Part shown: positions 59,130 to 64,000 of the stretch, one piece after another
How the letters are laid out: each line of letters opens with the position of its first letter
Numbering within the stretch: position 1 is the first letter of the stretch
NCBI GenBank assembly: GCA_021904315.1
Contig: CM038916.1
Location: 2,232,001-2,296,000 of the forward strand
Direction of reading: 5' to 3'
DNA length: 64,000 bases
Source of the DNA: Sphagnum magellanicum
Taxonomy: Eukaryota > Streptophyta > Sphagnopsida > Sphagnales > Sphagnaceae
Made by a program: the position numbers and the translations under genes
The notes under the pieces: generated by a model
Databases searched by the model: none
The model's input: only the letters and a program-made list of their open reading frames with translations
Told to the model about the DNA's origin: nothing

Positions 59130-60150
59130 TACATGTTTTAATGTCTTGTACAAATGTAATAGGAACATATACATCATGGTGAATACAAAAACATGTGTTC
59201 AAATGGTGTCAAAACTTTTTGTTGATAAAATTGAAAAAAAAGAAAAAACTTTAAACTTTTTTCACATGTAAATTTGTCATGGCATACATGAGAAAAATGT
59301 AATTTGTGACTCCATAATCAGAACGAAAAAAAGATGAAAACAAAAGTTGGTGATGATGTGGCATGTTAGTCCATGTCATATTAACTTGGGACTTCATATA
59401 TCCATGTCATAATTTTTTAATTAATAATTATCTAGTGCAACATGTGACTATCTAAAACAACTAAAAAACATTTCACTGAAAATGTTTTAATCAACTAGTC
59501 CTTTTTTACTAGAATCATACAAGTTGCATATTAGTCAATTTTTTCGTATTTCACTAAAAACCTAGTGAATTTGGGTAGTGGAAGAAAACAAGACATCTTC
59601 TTATGAATTGTGACTATGTTGGATGAACTACTCTAGTGATTTTGTGCAAATGGCAACCTCTATTGCAAGTTATGCTCTAGGCTCCTTGCTTACACCCAAG
59701 ATATGACATTTAGAAGGTCAAAAGGTTTTCAAATCCCTTAAGTGAAAGGCTAATCTACCCTTAAGGTCTAGGGGGATTAACATAGGAATAACCCTATCTA
59801 CTTATCTTTTCCATGTGTAGACATAACCTCAACTTGCTTCAACATTGGTTTAAAGGTTGTTTAATGAATCCAACATGTCACGAGCACAAAGACAACCAAG
59901 CCAAACCAAGTTTACAAAATTTCCTAATCCCAATTTTAGATTATGGACAAGAAAAAAAAAAAACATGACAAGTGCAAGACAAGAATTCAATAAGATTTTA
60001 TTGCAAAATGAAAAAAAAACAAAATAAAGTTGTGACAAGAAACGTACCCAAAACTGGTGTTCAATAGCTAAAGGTAATGGAGAATTCTACTTTTATTTAT
60101 ACCCTTTGGGCACTTAATTCAAAGAAATTTTTAAAAAAGTTTTCAATTTA
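59130..60150. other. Intergenic, no gene seen
   Basis: No supported coding frame. It contains A-rich tracts and unplaced short frames only. Confidence 0.4.
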
Positions 60151-60156
60151 CATGTG

Positions 60157-60210
60157 ACCCATGTTCACCCATGTTCACCAATGTGCACCAACGTGCACCC
60201 ATGTGTAAAC
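60157..60210 (+). repeat. Short 12-bp repeat
   Basis: Tandem units of the form catgttcaccca / aatgtgcaccaa, about four copies, directly before the 22-bp minisatellite. Confidence 0.7.
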
Positions 60211-60214
60211 TATG

Positions 60215-60538
60215 AATGAACTAGGATTCAACTAAGAATGAACTAAAATTCAACTAAAAGTGAATTTAGATTTAATTAAAAGTGAGTTTAGATTTAGGTA
60301 AAAGTGAATTAAGAGTTCACTAAAAGTGGATTAAAAGTTAATTGGAAGTGATTTGAAAGTGAATTATGAGTTAACTAGAAGTGCACTGAGAATTAACTAA
60401 AAATGAATTAAGACTTAATTAAAAATGAACTAAAAGTTATTAGAAATGAATTAGGATTTACTAAAAATCAATTGAAAGTGAATTAAAACTTAATTAAAAG
60501 TTGATTAAAAGTGAACTGAAATTAAACTAAAAGTTAGG
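60215..60538 (+). repeat. 22-bp minisatellite, about 15 units
   Basis: Degenerate units of the form gaactaaaattcaactaaaagt / gaattaagagttaactaaaagt, each with two 11-bp halves (aa(c/t)taaaagtg and aattaa(a/g)a(g/c)tt). Ends where the protein-like sequence at about 60590 begins. Confidence 0.85.
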
Positions 60539-60589
60539 TGCAAGTTTATTACAAGTCATGGATGAACTTTCAAATGAATGAACTCTATG

Positions 60590-61130
60590 GCATTGACATT
60601 CATGACACAATGTGGATATTGGTTGAGGTGAATCTTTTGTTTTCATGCATGAAGTGTTCAAAGTGCAAAAAAATTGTGGGGATGGTATTTGGAGAATTGA
60701 AAAATGCCCCTCACAATCCAATATTCATTGTTTTACAATTCAAAGGGGTTCTAAGGAACATTGTGAGGCTAAAATCATTAACAAGACAACAATTTCCAAT
60801 GACATGTTTAGTCCATGTTATGATGGCTTGTGGTGTGACTTGAAATGGTCAACATGTACTCATCACAAGTTTTTGTTTTATGTTGATGATTTAACTCACT
60901 ATGTCAGAGGCACTAGAAATAAATATCTTATTGATAGGTTAGTTGTGCTTGTGATATGATTTATGCAAGTAGTGATTGAATTGACTTGGGATGGGGTCAC
61001 AACATTAAAAGAAGCTGGATTTGTTTTATGCAAACAACAAATATGTGCACTTTAAACCTTCTATGGGAATGAGAGTTTTGGCCCAATGAAGGTTCAAACC
61101 TTTGGATCCATATTCTTGGCCAAATTTTTT
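60590..61130 (+). pseudogene. Unrecognised coding remnant, Cys/His-rich
   Basis: The plus-strand frame is open from before MHEVFKVQKNCGDGIWRIEK (60645). It runs through HCFTIQRGSKEHCEAK, NDMFSPCYDGLWCDLKWSTC and KFLFYVDDLTHYVRGTRNKY to a TGA at 60957-60959. It then continues in the same frame through VVIELTWDGVTTLKEAGFVL, one TAA, and ESFGPMKVQTFGSIFLAKFF. About 175 codons carry two stops. Cys, His and Trp are abundant, and a zinc-binding domain is possible. It reads like a mobile-element protein, perhaps the N-terminal part of a transposase, but I cannot name it. The word YVDD is not in a reverse-transcriptase context. Confidence 0.45.
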
Positions 61131-61549
61131 TAATAATAAAGCTATTTGGTGGCCAACAACATTGAAATTTTCAACACATAATTAAAAAAAAGTGGGAGGC
61201 CAATCACGTTCTAGAAGCTAGTTTCACTAAAATAAATTCTTAAGTTTATGACTCCACTTATAATTGATTTTGTAGTTACATTAAACATTATATGACTAAA
61301 GGGCCTTTAATCATATCAAATGAATTATTTAGGAGAAAAAGTCATTGAATGTTTGATGTGTAATTTTTCATCATGTAGTCATAAAAGACAATTCTCAAGT
61401 TATAAAGGACAAGTCATAGGTGTCATGGTAATGAATGATTGGAATTTAAATAGTAGATAGTGGACCATTTGATTAGTCAAATTTATATACTAGATTAAAA
61501 TCATATTTTTGGATTATAATAAAAAATAAAATTTAAATAGGTAGGTAAT

Positions 61550-61660
61550 AAACCCCACCTACCTACTTAATTTCTTTAATCTAACTTACCTTCCCTAGCT
61601 TAACCTAACCTAACCTACCTACCTAACTACTTAATTTCTTTAATCTAACCTAGTTACCTT
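61550..61660. repeat. CCTA-rich tract with a short duplication
   Basis: The segment cctacctacttaatttctttaatctaac occurs near 61557-61586, and the near-identical cctacctaactacttaatttctttaatctaac near 61614-61648, inside (ccta)n and (aacct)n sequence. A complementary (ggta)n / (gtaa)n stretch lies at 61826-61900, so a long imperfect inverted arrangement is possible. Confidence 0.65.
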
Positions 61661-61694
61661 AAGCTTTTAGAAATGCACACAAGTTGCAAGTATT

Positions 61695-61760
61695 AAGAAT
61701 TGAACCCCTCACCTTCACGATGATGAACCAACTTTTTACTAATGGACTACACCATCGAAA
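61695..61760 (-). ncRNA. tRNA-like pol III module (SINE fragment)
   Basis: On the minus strand an A-box-like gatggtgtagtccattagt (61738-61756) is followed by a B box, gaggggttcaattct (61696-61710), with suitable spacing. No tail or target duplication is seen. Confidence 0.45.
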
Positions 61761-62354
61761 GGTGTCAAATTTTTGTTAAGTCTTCTATTTCACATGTTTA
61801 TTTCATATCATTACAAGATTAGGAGGTAGGTAGTAAGTAAGTAAGTTGTGGAATGGTAGGTAGGTTGTAGAAATAGCTAGGTGGGTGGGTAAGTAGGTAG
61901 CACTATAACATATCATATCTATTCCATTGTCTTTTGTGATTGAAATTTTAGTTACAATGGACATTGGACAATTTTTGGCTAAGTAAAAAGAAAAAATCAT
62001 TCAAGACAACGTTTAGCTAGCACTTTAATCATTGTCATATAACTAACGATGATTGAAATCTATCATGTTTGTTTTGACTAAAATGTGTCCAATTCATTTT
62101 GCTAGGTAGTTTTAGTTTACATGGCAATTATTTTATTTTAATTATTTAATTATTATTTTAATATATTAATATGTTTAATTTATGAAAATTTGAAAATCCA
62201 ATTTTTTAAAATAATTGTAGAAACCAAAAAGTAACAAACAAGAGGAAAAAGATTTTTTTTTCTTGGGCAGATCTGCCTATCATTGACTCGTCATCAATGA
62301 TGTGTTGATGTGGCATCACACCTATAGCATGATTGATTTTAGTCAGAACTATGA

Positions 62355-62415
62355 GATTGCAAGGGTGGGGTTTGAACCTTCATCTTTCCTTTGTGCTTTT
62401 AGTGGGGATTTTGCA
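62355..62415 (-). ncRNA. Possible tRNA-like module
   Basis: On the minus strand gaaggttcaaacccc fits a B box; the A-box region (aatccccactaaaagcac) is weak. Supported mainly by its similarity to the other modules. Confidence 0.3.
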
Positions 62416-62441
62416 CCTTCAAAAGTTTACTAATTTATGAA

Positions 62442-62618
62442 GAGGGGGCTACCGCAGTGGTGAAGGGGCGTGGCTCTGTGAGTTGCTAAGGCAGTTGGTT
62501 GGGAGTTCAAATCCCAACTGGACCCCCTTCTCCTCAGGCTCCAGTTGGCTACCCTGGTGGTTAGGGTTGAGGCTGTCACTAAAGTTAACAAATACAAAAA
62601 AAATAAAAAAAAATAATC
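62442..62618 (+). mobile_element. tRNA-derived SINE
   Basis: The tRNA-like head (about 62442-62528) has an A box, taccgcagtgg (62450-62460), and a B box, gttcaaatccc (62505-62515). It has a perfect T-arm (tggga, 7-base loop, tccca) and an acceptor-like pairing of ggggg with ccccc. The head is about 87 bases, as in tRNAs with a long variable arm (Leu or Ser types). A tRNA-unrelated body of about 65 bases follows, with a second echo of the head (ggctaccctggtggttag), then an A-rich tail (tacaaaaaaaataaaaaaaaataa) to about 62616. No clear target duplication was found. It is the best preserved SINE in the window. Confidence 0.7.
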
Positions 62619-62739
62619 TCAGGGTTATCTAACAAGCACATTTTGAAGGAAATGTGCATCCATACTGTTGTACCTTGGTAGCTTTAACACTTGTATGTCA
62701 AATAATTAATTAATTTTGAAGATTTCGAAAGAATCTCTG

Positions 62740-62860
62740 TTTTCCTTCACAAAATTTTGTTCCTTGAAAAAAGTAATTTCTGAAAATTTCAACACTTCTA
62801 GAAATAATATAACCAGTGTTGAAGCTGCAAAGATACTACTGTATTTGACACTTTGCCAGA
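62740..62860 (+). pseudogene. Coding remnant, paralogue of 30755-30872
   Basis: The plus-strand frame reads LKKVISENFNTSRNNITSVE then AAKILLYLTLCQIDTF. The NFNxSxNNIxxVEAAKI pattern is shared with the remnant at 30755, and the DNA on either side also aligns (gaagattt..aa, ttttccttcacaaaattttg). The two loci are copies of one ancestral segment. The family is not recognised. Confidence 0.4.
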
Positions 62861-63009
62861 TTGACACATTTGAATTGTCCAACCAAAACCTTCCATCCTT
62901 TTTAATCTTGTAAAATCATTTCTAATTTTTGGTCATTTTTTGTTGGGCTTTATGATTGCATCTTACATGTTTTTACTCATGCACAACAGGAAATACCACA
63001 AAGAATGTT

Positions 63010-64000
63010 GGATGTTTCCATCCTACAACTCCCCCTTGCAAATCTTAGTTAGAATTATAACCATTAATGCAAAATTTACATAGTTTTCCAGGTTCATCTC
63101 ACTAAGTCTTCCCATTAACATTTTGATTGCCAACAAATCTTTCATTTGGAACAGGCTGGTCTTGTAATAACATTGGACAGGGAACACCATCACAATAGTC
63201 CACTTCTGTGCCATAACCAATGTGGCCATTCAATGCAACTCCTGATAGCACTCCTGGCACCTAGTCGTCAATGTTCCAATAAGTGAAGAAACACCTTCCA
63301 CCAGGGTCTGTGTTGCTTTCCTTTCTCAGAGAAGTTCACATTAAGTAATTTATCCTTGGCATCAATTAGGAACCTTTGAGAGTCCGATGTGCTCAACTAA
63401 ACAAATTTGACTGCCACACCTGATGAATTCATTTTATGAAAGTCTGCTGATGAATCACTGCTGCCGGATATCAGAATGACCTGGTCCAGATTCATTGTAC
63501 TGGTCAAATGTTGAGACTCACATTCAAGGTCACTTGGAAGACATACACTCCATATCTCCATGACTGGAACATCTTCAGCATAGTGGGCTGAGTTACTTTG
63601 TGGATCAAAATATGCACTGGAAGCTGTCTCTAAATCCTTGCTGTTGTAGACAACTAGATCACTAGCATAGTCATTACAACATCCAAACAGATTTCACCAT
63701 CTGAAAAGTGCCTGTCATTACCACTGGTGAATCGTCCTGAACCATTTGACTGAGTTTCATAGAACCTGGTACTCTAAATGACAAACTTGTCACTTGGCGC
63801 AACCACTTCTACAGCATCTTCTGAGGAGCTTGGGTCACTTTCATGTTCCTTTATATCCGATGCATCTGCCACACATACAGCTGACACCCGTCTTAACACA
63901 GTAGTTTCAATGGTGTTGCAAACAGCATCAGATCACAGATCAGCTGGCACCTGACAACTTAGCCAGTCACTAACACATGACTCATTCACCAAATGAATTC
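63010..64000 (-). pseudogene. Long unrecognised coding remnant, runs off the window
   Basis: Minus strand, at least three frame segments. Entering from the window edge, the first segment contains VSAVCVADASDIKEHESDPS and SEDAVEVVAPSDKFVI with a TAG, then FYETQSNGSGRFTSGNDRHF. A shift leads to NDYASDLVVYNSKDLETASS, EIWSVCLPSDLECESQHLTS, SSDSSADFHKMNSSGVAVKF with a TAG, and KGKQHRPWWKVFLHLLEH. Another shift leads to VLSGVALNGHIGYGTEVDYC and PVPNERFVGNQNVNGKT followed by stops. The amino-acid pattern (Ser/Asp/Glu-rich, then a compact Trp-Trp segment) is clearly protein-derived. The family is not recognised. Few stops relative to length suggest fairly recent decay, or a gene whose introns I cannot place. 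Confidence 0.5.

Noticed and set aside
60858..60900. YVDD in the 60.6-kb remnant, considered as RT motif C or a Copia integrase
   Set aside because: No motif A or B upstream and no integrase HHCC or DDE context.
1..64000. CRISPR array, operons, ribosome binding sites
   Set aside because: The tandem arrays lack unique spacers between exact repeats, and the window is eukaryotic, with introns and plant transposons.
1..64000. rRNA genes, intact tRNA genes, telomere or centromere satellites
   Set aside because: No conserved rRNA segments or full cloverleaf genes were seen; CCTA-rich tracts are not telomeric TTTAGGG repeats, and the arrays are too short for a centromere.

Overview
This is nuclear DNA of a land plant. 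The evidence is one intact AP2/ERF transcription-factor gene with a plant-type intron (13726-14957), a broken plant LRR receptor kinase (45125-47180), plant-style transposable elements (a hAT element, a reverse-transcriptase element, a transposase remnant), several tRNA-derived SINE-like modules, and AT-rich, gene-poor sequence full of degenerate repeats. The low gene density suggests a large, repeat-rich genome. The ERF protein differs from typical angiosperm members of its clade outside the conserved motifs, so a non-flowering plant is possible, but the sequence alone does not settle this.

Layout. 1-9250: intergenic sequence with a 69-nt nested hairpin, a copy of a hAT-like short element, a GC-richer island with a G-tract, and a degenerate repeat family built on a palindrome. 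9259-12377: a full-length hAT transposon with 8-bp target duplication, terminal inverted repeats, subterminal arrays and a transposase frame broken by only three stop codons. 12990-16230: the GC-richer island of the SHINE/WIN-type ERF gene with TATA box, one 587-bp intron and both clade motifs. 16230-20000: diverged tandem and dispersed repeats and a 1027-bp non-autonomous hAT-like element (18597-19623). 20095-22500: a minus-strand reverse-transcriptase pseudogene with RT motifs, zinc knuckle and restriction-like endonuclease segment. 22500-32200: mostly empty sequence with SINE-like modules, a perfect 17-bp-arm hairpin and small coding remnants. 32200-38500: a series of unrelated tandem arrays (about 25, 62, 238 and 197 bp units). 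39395-39721: a small unrecognised gene. 41270-44560: minus-strand coding remnants of an unrecognised multi-exon gene. 45125-47180: the LRR receptor kinase pseudogene. 47200-54400: nothing identified. 54480-55430: a transposase remnant. 56950-58980: a diverged direct duplication. 59060-62620: SINE-like modules, a 22-bp minisatellite and an unrecognised coding remnant. 62740-64000: further coding remnants, including a long protein-like minus-strand segment that runs off the window.

The only gene I consider clearly functional is the ERF gene, whose clade controls cuticle (cutin and wax) formation. The 39395 gene may be real but its function is unknown. Everything else coding is decayed. Decay takes two forms: elements broken almost only by in-frame stops (hAT, the 54.8-kb transposase, the 41.3-kb remnant), as expected from deamination of methylated cytosines, and elements broken by frameshifts as well (RT, LRR kinase, 63-kb remnant).
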